From the NCBI GenBank assembly GCA_003194525.1, contig NBIV01000001.1, forward strand, positions 558,001 through 622,000: 64,000 nucleotides of DNA, in the 5' to 3' direction. A program made the translations under genes and the position numbers. This DNA comes from Gracilariopsis chorda (Eukaryota > Rhodophyta > Florideophyceae > Gracilariales > Gracilariaceae). The notes beneath the pieces are model-generated. The model saw nothing but the letters and a program-made list of their open reading frames with translations. It was not told the origin of the DNA and did not search any database. This document shows, piece by piece, positions 8,852 through 20,319 of this stretch (the first letter of the stretch is position 1; the number at the start of each line of letters is the position of its first letter).

Positions 8852-10849
8852 ATGATTTGTTGGATTCTTCCATGCGCTTCATCTTACGCGCTACGGTATA
8901 GAACTGCGGAACACGTGAGACGGGCCTCAAGGCGATGTTTTTATGCCCGTAGCCGCAGCAAAGCCTGCTTGAGGAATGCAACAGTTAGCGTATTTAAGGA
9001 GAATATTGGGAGTAACAGTACCCAATCATCAAGAGTAGAGATTCTGCCCTTCGAAGTAGTTCAAAGGATTGCGTCTGGGGAAGTAATTTCTGGCTTCGAA
9101 TCAGTAGTGCAGGAATTGGTTGAGAATGCGATCGATGCCCGCGCATGTAAGATATCTGTGGATATAGACCTGAAGAATTGCGCAGTCACCGTTGAAGATG
9201 ATGGGATTGGGATATCTATTCTTAATGGATTCGTGGACGTTGCAAAATGCAATGCAACGAGCAAACTCCGTTCGCTGCAGCAGCTAGAAAACGGTGTTGC
9301 CTCGCTCGGATTTCGAGGTCAAGGGTTATGGGCCATTGCAAACACGGCTAAATCTTTGATTATATCCTCTCGTCCCGCTGGGGAAGTGCACGGTACATCT
9401 GTGTCGTTTGCTGGTGGTGGCGAGGCGCAGATGCATTCTATCGTCAACACTCCGATGCAGACGGGCACAGTCGTACGTGCTCTCGGTCTACCCTGGGAGC
9501 ACAATGAGGTGCAGCAGCGCCAACTGATGAGGAAGTGCAAGGAATGGATAATACATACTGCTCTTTGCCACCCGCAGATCACTTTTTGTTTGTCAAGAAG
9601 TGGGCGACAGACTTGGAGCACCACAGCAATTAACAAAGAGCATCAGCAACAAAGAAAGCGATGTCTCGTATCTCAGTTTCAAGCTCCAATGTCTGATTTT
9701 CGAAGCGCATCGGTCTCAATTGCAAACGTCGGAGACATATCCCTCGTTATTGGACTTCCGTCGTCAATTCATACTTCATCACGTTCTTGGATTGTCGTAG
9801 CCGTAAATGGCCGATGTGTCCGAATAGACGGGATTAAACATGCAATCTGCGATGCCGTTGAAGTTAAGCGAGGTCGGTATCCAGTAATTTTTGTGCAACT
9901 TTGTACCGATCCAAAGAATGTTAATTGGAATATTACGCCGAAGAAGGCAAGGCTGCGCTTCACTGACCCGGCCATTGAGTTATCATTTCGCGAAGCATGT
10001 CTAGTTCTGATCAAAAAAGCTCTTCGTTCATCATCACTGTCAACAGGGGTCGATGGAGAAATATCCAAAGATGACATCAAGCAGCTACGCAACTGGAACA
10101 GCTCCAAAAGCCTGAGGAACATATTGCGAGAGATGCATACAAGTGAAGAACAACACTCTACAGACGGCAAAGAAAGTATGAGTGCAGCCCTCATGAAGGC
10201 CAAAATCGTTGGTCAGGTTTTGAATACATACATCTTAGTTGAATACAAAGGCGGTATCATGCTCATTGAACAACATGTTGCAGAGGAACGCGCAATCTAC
10301 GAACGACTTCTTGCTTCATGGCGTGAATCGCAGTTTTGTTCTCCTCAGAATGAAGTCATTCTATCAAGATTCATAAACGATGAATGTCTATTTTCTCTCA
10401 CATCTCTCGGGATTCATACTGAACCGATATACGAGGGAACCAGTACAAGTACAGCCGGGTATCGAGTCAAAACCTTGCCAAAAATCCTGGCGGATCGCCC
10501 TTCTTATGAACTTGTTCCTCTTCTTAGCGGAATGGGCCTCGAAAACCAGACCTTAAAGGAAGCCGCTGCATCATTGTCATGTAAACTTGCTGTGAAAAAC
10601 GGGACTGCTCTAGACGACTCTCAAATGAAGAGGATCGCAGGAGATCTCTTCAACTGTGACAATCCGCATACATGCCCACATGGTCGACCCATCTTCGTCG
10701 ATCTAGAGGTTCGAGAGCTTGCGAAGTTGTTTGGGCGATCATGGACACCGGAAGCTAATTCTCGGGAAACCTTGAAGCGAACCTGTACTTCTACAAATAA
10801 AGGACCACACGATACATCTCGAATCACATCTGGAGTACTTAAAGAATGA
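8852..10849 (+). CDS. mutL: DNA mismatch repair protein MutL, divergent bacterial type
   Basis: 665 aa, ATG at 8852. The N-terminal about 55 residues are rich in Arg, Ser and Ala with no acids, like an organelle presequence. A GHKL ATPase domain follows: QELVENAIDA (Glu88, the usual catalytic base), DDGIG, NATSKL and GTSVSF. The dimerisation/endonuclease domain at the end has EQHVAEERAIYE from residue 473 and CPHGRP from 608, the bacterial MutL arrangement. Three conserved motifs deviate: GFRGEAL reads GFRGQGL (157-158), HATSK reads NATSK, and the endonuclease motif DQHA(X2)E(X4)E has Glu for Asp and Val for Ala. Probably an organellar repair protein; the deviations may reduce activity. No frameshift or stop. 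Confidence 0.88.
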   Translation: MICWILPCASSYALRYRTAEHVRRASRRCFYARSRSKACLRNATVSVFKENIGSNSTQSSRVEILPFEVVQRIASGEVISGFESVVQELVENAIDARACKISVDIDLKNCAVTVEDDGIGISILNGFVDVAKCNATSKLRSLQQLENGVASLGFRGQGLWAIANTAKSLIISSRPAGEVHGTSVSFAGGGEAQMHSIVNTPMQTGTVVRALGLPWEHNEVQQRQLMRKCKEWIIHTALCHPQITFCLSRSGRQTWSTTAINKEHQQQRKRCLVSQFQAPMSDFRSASVSIANVGDISLVIGLPSSIHTSSRSWIVVAVNGRCVRIDGIKHAICDAVEVKRGRYPVIFVQLCTDPKNVNWNITPKKARLRFTDPAIELSFREACLVLIKKALRSSSLSTGVDGEISKDDIKQLRNWNSSKSLRNILREMHTSEEQHSTDGKESMSAALMKAKIVGQVLNTYILVEYKGGIMLIEQHVAEERAIYERLLASWRESQFCSPQNEVILSRFINDECLFSLTSLGIHTEPIYEGTSTSTAGYRVKTLPKILADRPSYELVPLLSGMGLENQTLKEAAASLSCKLAVKNGTALDDSQMKRIAGDLFNCDNPHTCPHGRPIFVDLEVRELAKLFGRSWTPEANSRETLKRTCTSTNKGPHDTSRITSGVLKE

Positions 10850-11326
10850 AGAGAAGTTCTTTCAGTGGTGTTATTCTCATGATGTAGTTGTTCACAACTC
10901 GTACCTAACCTTTGTACTGACAGTATACCTGTTTGTTCACAAGAAAGTGGCCCTCACCAGATCTGACAACATACAAATGCTAATACAGCTGCCAAGGGAC
11001 GAGCTCTCTGCTAATGATAGCGGTTCTCCTGTGATGCGTCAGTTCAATCTATTCCTTTCCTTCGTATGGAACGAAAGGTATCCTTCCCCTCACTTTGGGC
11101 CAGGGTTCAGCTAAGTACGAAAACTAGAGACTCTTATCCTGTCCAGTTTAGTTGTGATGGTTGGACTTAGTATGTGCAAAGATTGGTGGAATTCTTAGCG
11201 CTATCGTCCCAACACGTTTGCTGTACGGATCACCCCTGATACTCATAGAGCGTTCGAGCTGACTCTTGATTGTGGCGGACTATTCGAATTTTATAATGGA
11301 GCGGCAGCTCCATGTGAAAAGTGAGG
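10850..11326. other. Convergent spacer between mutL and IMP3
   Basis: 477 bp shared by the 3' ends of two convergent genes. I see no ORF, repeat or RNA gene. Confidence 0.45.
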
Positions 11327-11878
11327 TTATGCATTGAGTAGATCATAGTCATCCAAGTTGTCATTGAACTGCGACACTTTCCGTTTGATCTTGCTGGTGT
11401 CAACCCATGTTACGAAATCTTCCATGCTCCGTGTAATGAGCATCGCCGGATCCTTTACTTGAGTAGGCCCAATTCGAATATGCCCCTGTTCAATTAGGGT
11501 GGTCGCTTCAGTAAGAGTCTCTGCAAATTTTAATCTCTTCATGACTACTGGGAGCCGTCTTCGGCAAATTGCGCTCACCGTAACCTTCGAACATTCTTCT
11601 AAACCCGACTTCAATGAAATGATACCCATATCGTAGAGTTTTGTCATTAGATCATCGGTGCGTTGAATTCGAACCGGGTCATCGGGTTTCAGCTCTTGTA
11701 TCTTCGCACACAGTTGTTTGACATCACCTACAATTTTTGAGTATTGATGATACTCTTCAGGGTTCGACAAGTGATACCGCCGGGCCACTTTTACTTCTCT
11801 TAAATTCCTTTCACGCTTCCATTTCAGGAAATCAGCCTTTCGCAATAGTTTGTACTCGTGATACTTCAGCTTCCTCAT
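11327..11878 (-). CDS. IMP3: U3 small nucleolar ribonucleoprotein protein IMP3
   Basis: 183 aa from ATG 11878, length and start as in the family (MRKLKYHEYKLL matches the standard MVRKLKxHE start). It is a nucleolar component of the SSU processome that stabilises the U3 snoRNA/pre-rRNA duplex. The body carries VSAICRRRLPVV and an S4-like RNA-binding segment, EQGHIRIGP, followed by the very conserved RSMEDFVTWVD and SKIKRKV. The frame stays open upstream to 11962, probably 5' UTR. A copy of the recurrent spacer motif lies at 12121-12136, about 245 bp upstream. Confidence 0.93.
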   Translation of the reverse strand: MRKLKYHEYKLLRKADFLKWKRERNLREVKVARRYHLSNPEEYHQYSKIVGDVKQLCAKIQELKPDDPVRIQRTDDLMTKLYDMGIISLKSGLEECSKVTVSAICRRRLPVVMKRLKFAETLTEATTLIEQGHIRIGPTQVKDPAMLITRSMEDFVTWVDTSKIKRKVSQFNDNLDDYDLLNA

Positions 11879-12120
11879 TTTTGACCCAAAGTTGGCAGAA
11901 AGGACTGGAACTGACCTGGCGACAAAAGGGATAAGAAGTTCTCCGCGAATCCTTTGAATCAAATCTGCGCCAACAGGTACAAAAGAAGGTGGTTGTCAAC
12001 GAAGAGAAGAAAACTAGGGTCGGCGATGCCTGTGTGGTCTGTAGAAGAATGTCTTCCTGTTGGGTGAACTGTCCGGGCAGAAAGGTTACTAAACGAACTT
12101 TCTTTTTGAAATATCTACAA

Positions 12121-12136
12121 GGGTAAAAAGGTTAAC
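12121..12136 (+). promoter_or_regulatory. Recurrent spacer motif copy, upstream of IMP3
   Basis: GGGTAAAAAGGTTAAC. Related copies lie at 8224-8239, 42253-42268, 44465-44478, 44612-44626 and 55775-55788 (minus), always next to a gene end or start. Confidence 0.35.
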
Positions 12137-12165
12137 TATGCCATTTTCCGCCGCCGTCTCGACTC

Positions 12166-12310
12166 CAGACGCCCACGTCTGGAACACTACGTGTACTTAG
12201 TATATAGAAACATTTAAAACGTTCGAAACTTTTTTCCAACGTTTCAAACGATTCAAAAATGTTTAAAACGTTTCTTATTCGTTTTCAAAACGTTCAATAC
12301 ACAAACTCGA
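12166..12310 (+). repeat. Left terminal/subterminal region of the hAT element
   Basis: Starts CAGACGCC and contains repeated AAACGTT-like words (AAAACGTTCG, CAACGTTTC, AAAACGTTTC, AAAACGTTC). hAT transposases bind clustered subterminal repeats, so this is a plausible binding region. Its counterpart is at 37225-37343 in inverted orientation. Confidence 0.5.
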
Positions 12311-12450
12311 TTTGAATTTGAAAATCAAAGCGATCAGAGCAGAAGCACCTCTGTGTGTGGCACAGTAGTCCGCAGTTTCTTTGTTATAGTCTCAATAAGA
12401 CGTTGTAAGGAAAGATTTCCCATCCCAATATTGGCTACTCTGACATACTG

Positions 12451-14472
12451 TTGATCATATCATGGGACGTCCCAAAGGTAATCGCTGGGCGTTTTTTGAC
12501 AAAGTCCCTTCCCCCAAATGGAATGAAAACAGCACGTGCAAAATTTAAGCACTGTCGCAAGAGCGTTTTGGCATCTTCCGTTAACATGGGCAATCACATA
12601 AAAAAATGCCTGGATATCAAAAAATCCATTGGTGCACTTATAGATCACGACGACGTTACCCTGCTACATTCTTCAACCACTGTCCATCGTAGTCGACTTC
12701 GCTAGTCTTTAAATTTATCATTGCAATTTATGGTAAAAAATGTGCTCTCTTCAACAAGAAAGACACAAGTAGATCTGCTTTTTGCAAAAGTTCTTCATGA
12801 AACCCGCACAACCTTTCGAATATTTGAGCATCAATCTTTGTTTGCTTTTTTTTAGTCACTAGCTCCACTTGAAAATTTCCTTCTCCCGTAAGAATAATTG
12901 CAAAACTGCTAGAACAATTATACAATGAAACAATGGATCTATTTATTGATTACATTCGAAACTCTGGTGGTGGTGTTCTTGGGATTCATGTCGTTACAAA
13001 AAGGCTTTCTCAATCAACCAGCAATGTTATACTTCATCTACCGCAGCCAATATTCATCGAATACATGAAAAGTGATTTGAAACGTGAATATGCAATCTTT
13101 CTCACAGAAAGGGTAACGAATTGTGTTTTAAGAATGGAAAAATTGGTAGGCTCACCGTCTTGCTTGTCATTTCTATCTCACTCTTGCACTGCGATTCGGT
13201 TATTAATAAAAACTCTAATGGATCACAAGATCGTCCAGTGGCCATATGCATGTGCTAAGCATTGTTTGCACAACTTTAGTATGGACATTGGAAAGTTAGA
13301 GGTCATTTCCAAAACTGTCAAAGACGCTTTCTATGTGTCCAAGACTGTTAAAAGTGTTGGGCTTGTAAGAAAGGTTTTCGACACATCTGCTTGGAAAACG
13401 ACATCTTACTTTTTCCATGCTCCTATTTTCTCCAACAAGGTGGACATCTGTCAATATCATGACGGCTCGTCTACTTAAGTTACAGTAGGTTTTGACCCAC
13501 ATTCCTTTCTTTCTTGTGAATGAACGAATAGCATGTGGCATTGATCTTGAGTTTGAACTTCCTTCTGCTCTGACATCATTGATATCCAGCCCAGCCTTCC
13601 GGACTGGTGTAACGGAAGTGAATGATGTTCTCCATCCAATTGCGACGTTTATTGGTCTCTTAGAAAGCGATTCCGCAACCATGGCTGATGCTTATGCGTC
13701 CTTTGTGGCTACGTTATTGACAATGCGTGCATCTTCTTTCCTCAACGCTGCGCAAAAACAGATGCTGGAATCTTCACTCTATCTCCGTTGGGATCGCGTG
13801 TACAACCCTGTTCACGCGTTAGCATTTCATTGTGATCCATACTACAATGATATTCGAAGCCATATATCCCTCCACTTTGGCACATCATCGTTAGAGCTCA
13901 ACAAAGGAGCAGTTACTGAGCAATGTCATTCTGCTTTAGAAACATTGGCGAGGGATAAATGTCATTTCCAGTCCCTCCTGGGTGAATATCTTGAACTTAG
14001 GGTGAATCCCTGTGTGCTTCTGACTCGTTTGAAAGAGTTCGAACCACGCTACATTTGGGGTCAAATTCAGGAGAAGCTTCCGCACTTGGCTGCGGCTTTG
14101 GAGAAAGTCTATCGTGCCCTGGCGTCAACTGTTGCTGTAGAACGCAATCACAAAATTGGGAAGCGAGTGCTCTCAGCATAACGGTGTCGAATGACGGACC
14201 TCTCGTTGGAACGCCAAGTTGCAGTAGCCCACAATTCAACAGTGCTCCGCCGTACTTTGACCCTTAAGCGAAGTGAAGCATTTAACAAACTCATGGTGTC
14301 AGTACTTCAACTCAATGGGGAACAAGGGGAGGCAATTAATGACGAACCTGAAACTGTTGCAGTCGAAGAAGATAGATGGGATGACGAGCAAGCCCTCATG
14401 GAAATCTCTTCGTCACAGATTGGAACACCAGATGTGATACCCAATAGCGTCATTTTTGATAGTTCTGAATAG
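12451..14472 (+). pseudogene. hAT-family transposase (BED finger, DUF659, hAT dimerisation), broken
   Basis: Pieces in order on the plus strand. A BED zinc finger at about 12533-12624 reads AKFKHC..GNHIKKC, with the first zinc Cys replaced by Phe. A DUF659 segment (12933-13478) contains YACAKHCLHNFSMDIGKLE. The C-terminal region (13492-14181) ends ALASTVAVERNHKIGKRVLS, the start of the hAT dimerisation motif, and continues in the same frame after an in-frame TAA (14179-14181) into TDLSLERQVAVAHNS (from 14191). Frames change between 12705 and 12933 and again near 13480. It cannot be functional as read, but the parts and their order are diagnostic. Confidence 0.85.
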
Positions 14473-15440
14473 GTTCTCCGTAAATGCTGCAAAGTAACAG
14501 CCTAATCTAACGCGAGTCCCGTAACTGAGAACATGTTCAATGGGTGACTTCTATTTCTGCTCGCTGTACGGATAGTCGCAGCATCTATAAGATGTTCTGC
14601 TCTGTGGCTCGCTGCGATAATTGCACGGCCGCGTGGTGCGGGGCGCACACAGGACGCGTAAGAAGACGGGGTTTCTAACTTGACATGCCAGCAAACGATA
14701 CCCAACTCGAAAACGACGAACGCGGCTCAAGGGGGCATTTCTGAGGCGCGGACGGGCGCTCACGTGGCGGAGGGGGCACGCACAGGCTCTGCAGTGGCGG
14801 AAGGGCAGACACTGGGGTGGCTACATTCAATTTGGTGAGTATTTGTGCCTGCGCGGTGCGTGCAGGAGCCACGACCCGCTCGCGGGGCGTCCAAAGGTGG
14901 AAGTGAACGCGTGCAGGCAGAATGAGAGCAGAAATGGTAGCACGGAGGACCGGGGACCTATCGTCGGCTGGCCCAGACGTGGCAGCGGCGCACAAAGGCG
15001 CCACCGCGGAAGGGCAGACAATGCTGCGGCTGTAGCAAGCGCCACAATGACATAAGGAAACATGGCGGCGGCTGCAGGCGCGTCGGCTGCAGAATGAGAT
15101 AAAACGACCGCATGTGCAAGCGCGGCAGCGGCACAATCAGATGCGACGGAGACGGCAACAGGCGCCTTGGCGGCAAAGGCAGACGCAGAAGCCACGAGCG
15201 CAAGCGCGGCAGGCGATGGCGTGGCCACTGTAGGCGCAGGCTCAGCGGCGGTAACGAGAACAAACGTGGCGTTTGTGGCATGAAAAGATGCAGCGGCGTG
15301 CGGTAGGGTGTGGAAGTATAACCTCGGCGGCGAGCACAGGTTTGGCGACCTTTGGCAACTTCTGCATGCGTAGTGACGAGAGCTAGCAAACGTTACAATG
15401 GCAGCGACGGTGGCGGGGAGGCGTTACGACCCGCCGCAGG
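14473..15440. repeat. GC-rich interior of the hAT element
   Basis: From about 14700 the sequence becomes a GC-rich, purine-skewed imperfect repeat built from GGCAG/GGCGG/GCGTGCAGG-type words. The same texture resumes at 25124-25219 and at 37099-37130, which shows that elements B and C inserted into one block. It yields long alanine- and arginine-rich ORFs on both strands that I regard as composition artefacts. Confidence 0.55.
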
Positions 15441-16093
15441 TGTGGGGAAGCGCAACGCTTTAGCACAAGATGCTGACCGGTCGGACGTGCCTCAGCGGTC
15501 AGTAGAAGGATTTAATAGAAAGCCAGGGCGGAAGATGGGCTCGGTTGTCCGAATGGTAGAAGTCAGGAGACGCCGGTCGAGGGCTGCAGAACCGGACGGG
15601 CAACTGCGTCAAGCATGATCAGGGTTAACGCGTAGAGTCTTGGTGGTCGTGTACCGCTCGTAGTTTACAGTGCGGAGTAGTTTTACAAGCTAGTGGGCAG
15701 TCTGTATTGCCAAGTAGAACAAGAAACTAGTCTGTTTGGTGGGATGACGTCTGCCTTTACTCGTTCATGGGGGTCGGGAGGTACTGTCTTCCTAAGTAGT
15801 CCCGCTGGCGCAGAGGTGCACCTCGGCGACGAAGCGCCTCGGCAGATATGGGGCAATGGCGGGCCTGCGCACGCATTACCTAAAAATTATTCAAGAATTA
15901 TCTAGGGTCTTGCAGGCACGCCTGCCCTTCCTTCCGGCCGGACAAGTGTATCCCGTCCCAACAATCCCCAGGTGCACCGTGCTGGTCAGGTGCACTCTCG
16001 CCATCTGTCCACTGTCCGGTCTCCCACGTAATCGCGCATCGGTGTTCGCTGTCGTCCGTCATGATCTGACGCCCGTACGGTCGTTCTACCACA
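15441..16093 (-). repeat. 3' LTR of element B
   Basis: Aligns along its length with 24472-25123 (shared blocks include AGCACAAGATGCTG, CAAGCTAGTGGGCAG and CGCATCGGTGTTCGC). Ends CTACCACA at 16093, mirrored by TGTGG at 15441. Confidence 0.88.
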
Positions 16094-18089
16094 TGCCTCC
16101 CTCCTTAATGTGCGCCACGTCTGCGTGGTGCTTTCTCGAGATTTCGGTTGTAGTGTGGTGGTTTGGTACAGTATGGGCGGGACCCATTGCTTGGCGTGCA
16201 AGACGTGCTCCAGCACTGAGTTCGTGGCGGATAACGCGCCAACCGGTCGTGGTCATGTCCGTCCGCCCGCATTTTCCTTTAGGTCCGTACGGTGACAGGA
16301 TGAGGGGGAGGGCGCTTCTGATTGCAATGAAGTCATAGAGTCCGTTCGGTTAGAGGTGACGGCATCTTTGCTGGCGGTTTCCTTTCCCTTTTTTTCGTAA
16401 AGCGGTGGGGGATCACATCCCGAACCCTGGCGTACGTCAATAAATTGACCCCCGTGGGCCGGTTGAAGTTCAACCATCACGGTCTCAGTGCCTCGGTCCC
16501 GTCTCCTTGCCGACTGATTCTCAGCGTGCCTCTCTGCCCTTTCAGTTTATCTCCGGACGGTTGCTTGCCCTTGCACTGACAATTCCTCAGCGCCTCTCCT
16601 CTGAGTCGAGCTCTATCTCGTCTGTTCGGTCAGTGTTTATATTGTGACCATGGGAGATACTCCCTCGATTCCGCCTTCTTTCGTTCTACCGTTTGGTGTT
16701 ACCTTCGAAGTCCGTGTAGCAGATTCATCTTTGCAATTCCATCCCGTGCGGTTGGATTCCGACCGGTTTGCCTGCCCATCGGTATCCTCTCAGCTCTTGT
16801 CCCTGACCGTTTGGTATCCTCAGTCGCGCACCCCTGCAGCCCTTTTGTCGCCACCTGATAGAAACGTACACGTCGGGGCCTCTAGCCACGCGTCCTAGAG
16901 CGTGGATTACAGTTGTGGCCCTCCCGCGTCAGGGGGAGACTATACCAAAAATTTCCGAACGTTCTACTTAATATTTGCAAAACATCAACTTCTGGACGGT
17001 CTGAGACAATGCGATAAAGTCCGATGGTACTCACCGTACTGCTGTTACGGTCATCGAAGTTTTCCACCATCCCCATCATCGCGAACAAGTACCGCTCGGA
17101 ATTATCGTCCGTGCCTGGGGCACAGAATGGCCTGCCAGGGACGGGGCGGAGCCATGTCAAAATTTCCGGATGGACACAAGTTTGGCGAGCGTTCCGAGTG
17201 GGGAACCTGCTCGACGGCACAATCAGGAGTAATGAAGGGCGTCCATCGCCCTCTCCAGCCCATTTGGTATCAGTTAAAATTATGATGAAGGTGGGAACCG
17301 TTCGGTCGATGTCCAAGACATGAACACCGAAATTGACCATGTTTTGGGGGGTTGGCTTTCCAACAGTCAAAGCGCGATTACTTGTGAGCTCGGACTAGTC
17401 CCAGACTGAGCGTGCGTGATACTGTATTACAAACCACTGTACATTTGCTAACATCCAGAACGTTCATAGTAAAATCTCAAGTGCTGAGTAATTATACCAT
17501 CTCGATAGGCATGAAAGTGGGCCGTACGGTATCAAAAACGCAGTTTTCTACGCCTGAAAGTACAAGGCCATAACCTTTTAGTCCCTGTGTCAATTTGTTG
17601 GTATGACCCAGCTAACTTTAAGTTAGAGTCTTTTCCATAAAAGAAAGGCATGAGAATAAAACTTTCGTCTGAGACTATTCCTTGAGGGAAATGTGGCACC
17701 TTTTTGTCAACCATCCGAAATGGGGTCAAAAACGGAGGTCAATTGGAGTGCATCACTGCAGTTTCCCGCATTTGGCCAGATGTTACCCTTTCGGTATGAA
17801 ACTTCTTCAGTTTACACTGCAGACCCATTTCTACTTTGTAGGAAAGTGAAAGTCACACTTGGACCGAGATTGGTGGCAGGGCCGGAGCTGATTAATCTCC
17901 TTTCAGAGATTACTAGCTAGATTTTCCGAAGCGAGCGGCGACAACCGATTATTGTAAAGCAAGCAGAGTGTTAATTTTCGTTCCAGTTGGAAGTAAATAG
18001 CATCACGACTGCTCTGAAAAACATCTCCACCCTTTGTACCTCCCTCCCCCCACGAGACTGCGGAACGTCCCGTTCGGTGAATTAGCACG
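16094..18089. other. Element B region between pol and 3' LTR, decayed
   Basis: About 2 kb with no pol homology. On the plus strand an ORF with ATG at 16650 (83 aa, starting MGDTPSIPPS) and shorter open stretches to 17323 lie at the place where element D has its antisense ORF. I see no residue-level match to the D protein. This could be a decayed antisense gene or just 3' untranslated sequence. Confidence 0.4.
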
Positions 18090-18666
18090 ACCTTACCGGA
18101 CTGTGTCGCTTTTTGCAACGCCAGTAGTGGGTAATGAAGTGGTGAGGGATATGGGCGGGCAGTTCGAAGGTGTCGTATTCTGCCTAGTATCCGAACGAAC
18201 GGACTCGAAATTGCGTTCCGTCCGGCGTTTCACGATGGTCGAAGATTCGGTCGACCGCATGGGGTTGCAGTTTTGGTGTTATTGGGTCCGTTGCGAGTGT
18301 TAGGATAGGTTCGTCTGCAAAAAAAACATCCGAATCAACATCGGGTTCCGTGGTCAGCCATGGCGTAGCCGTTTTAGTGGTTGGGGCGGTGGTGAGTGCC
18401 GTTCGGACTGCTCGACGTGACGCTCGGGTTACTCGCTCAATGCTGACCCGGTTTTCCAGTCCGTCTTCTTTTATGAGGACGGTATCGTCCGTGGCAATCA
18501 CGACGGGAAAGGGCCCGTATGTTTTTGGAAGAAGTTTCCGATACTTGGTGGTATATTCGTCAACTTGCTCTTCCAGGGCTGCTGACACCCATTTCAGTCG
18601 GTCTAAATACACCTCTTCCCTGGGACTAAACTTAGGGAGAGTCCGTACGGTTTTATCGAAGTCCAT
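18090..18666 (-). pseudogene. Element B: integrase C-terminus and chromodomain
   Basis: Reading from 18666 leftward, a Lys/Arg-rich integrase tail (EVYLDRLKWVSAALEEQVDEY) is followed by AVDRIFDHRETPDGTQF and FRVRSFGY, then an in-frame TAG (18184-18186), then AEYDTFELPAHIPHHF in the same frame. That is a complete chromodomain interrupted by one stop codon. Confidence 0.8.
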
Positions 18667-18720
18667 TTTGTACTGGAGCTGGGCCCGAGTGGTTTTCGTC
18701 TGGGCAGACGAAAGAGCATC

Positions 18721-19517
18721 TCAAAGACGGACTAGGATGTACTGTTTAACCTGCGTGGTGGTGGGGTTTTTTCGTTGATGCTTCGGGATGGTGGTAGTTG
18801 TCTTTTCAACCTGCAGCCCGGGCGGGTGCCGTGAGAGTACCAAATCAAAAGGCGTTGTGCCCGTTGTTGTGCGCCCTTGTATATTGTATGCATAGGTCAA
18901 AGATTGCCCGTATTCATGCCATTCGGTTTGGTGTTCTGCCATATAGTGACGAAGGCGTTCGACGAGCGTTTTGTTGAACCGTTCGGCCTGTCCGATTATT
19001 TGCGGGTGATAGGCCGTGGTGGTCAGGTGCATGATGCCTAACATGTTGCACACCGCTTCGAAGAACTTGGAGACATATTGGCTTCCGTTGTCGGCCAGCG
19101 AGTATAATGGTATCCCGTACGGATAGACACAGTTGTCCAAGAAAGCTGAGGCTACGGCTGCGGCCGTAGTGGATTCCAAAGGCACTGGTCGGCAGAACTT
19201 TGTAAACCGGTCGGTAATGACTAGAATGCATTGGTGCCCCTTTGCAGGCTTTGTGAATGGACCAAGGATGTCCACTGCGACATTTCCAACGGGCCGACTG
19301 CGGGAAATAGCTTCAAGAGCTTATGGTGCGGCTGGCGACTTCCGCGAGTGGAGACGCAGGTACGACAATCTTGTACGGTCTGGAATATGCCATTAGCCAT
19401 CCCCGGCCAGTAGTAGTCCCGTGGCAGCGTGGAACAAATCTTTGTTGCGCCGGGATGTCCAACAAACCGCGGGTAATGGGACAAATATAATAACCTGGCT
19501 TGCAGTGTCTCCGGCAC
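18721..19517 (-). pseudogene. Element B: integrase
   Basis: The zinc-binding N-terminus YLSHYPRFVGHPG..DCRTC lies in 19517-19221. The catalytic core lies in 19275-18721 with DILGPF, LADNGSQY and IGQAERFNK, so the D,D,E triad is present. The two halves are in different frames, so one frameshift lies between 19275 and 19221. Confidence 0.85.
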
Positions 19518-19682
19518 GTACCATTAGAGAGCTCCATCTAACGGGGCTTTCCCTATCAATATCCCGTTTCGGTGTACATCGAATAGGCGTTTGCCGTCTC
19601 CGACTTTCCTCCGTGTTGAACTACAGAATGGATCATTCTTCTGTTCCTGGAGGAACTCTTCTACCGTTATCAGCACAACTTC

Positions 19683-20315
19683 CTACAACTCGTGATTAAC
19701 TTCGAGTACTGCTGGGAGTCCTATCACGTTCAGATTGGTTTGTGGCCAGTCAGTTATGATGGTCTCCTCTCTACCGTCGCAGAAAACCGTAGCTACGGTA
19801 TGTTCTTCGCCCGTTTCGGTCACGTCGTTCGTCATCATGCACGGTACCTCGTCTTCGAGCGGGTCTGTGTCTTCTCCATCCGTACGGACTCTCGAAAGCA
19901 GGTCCGATACCTGGTGCGTAACGGCCGGTCGTTGGATTACGTCAAATTCGTACTCCATAAGACGGTGTTTCCATATTGCTAACCGTCCGGACGCATCCGC
20001 TAGGTTCAGGATTCAGCGTAGTGCGTGATGGTCTGTACGGAGTGTGAACCGTGTGCCGTCAAAGTACGGACAGAGATGATGGGTGGCCCAAACAACGGCC
20101 AAACATTCCTGTTCGGTAGAGGAATGGGCCCTCTCAGGCTTTGTTAGTGAGCGGCTCCAGTAACCAAGCGGACGAAGGTCGCCCTCGGGCTGCTCCTGGA
20201 GGAGACAGCATCCGACTTGAGTATTGCAAGCGTCCGTGTCCAGGACGTATCTGTGACAGTTTCAAAGGAGTGCCAGTATAAGCGGTGGTATGAGGCGTTG
20301 GCGTAGTTCGTCGAA
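19683..20315 (-). pseudogene. Element B: RNase H
   Basis: Contains LDTDACNTQVG, STEQECLAVVWA and TLRTDHHALR, the usual acidic residues of Ty3 RNase H, and ends with EYEFDVIQRPAVTHQVSDLL. A TGA at 20013-20015 stands where relatives have Trp (LRW), consistent with a single G-to-A change. Confidence 0.8.
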
Positions 20316-20319
20316 CGCC

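Noticed and set aside
14827..15228. Alanine-rich minus-strand ORF (133 codons) and Arg-rich ORFs on the opposite strand
   Set aside because: They lie in a GC-rich imperfect repeat that is open in several frames at once; the texture recurs at 25124-25219 without any shared protein. Composition artefact.
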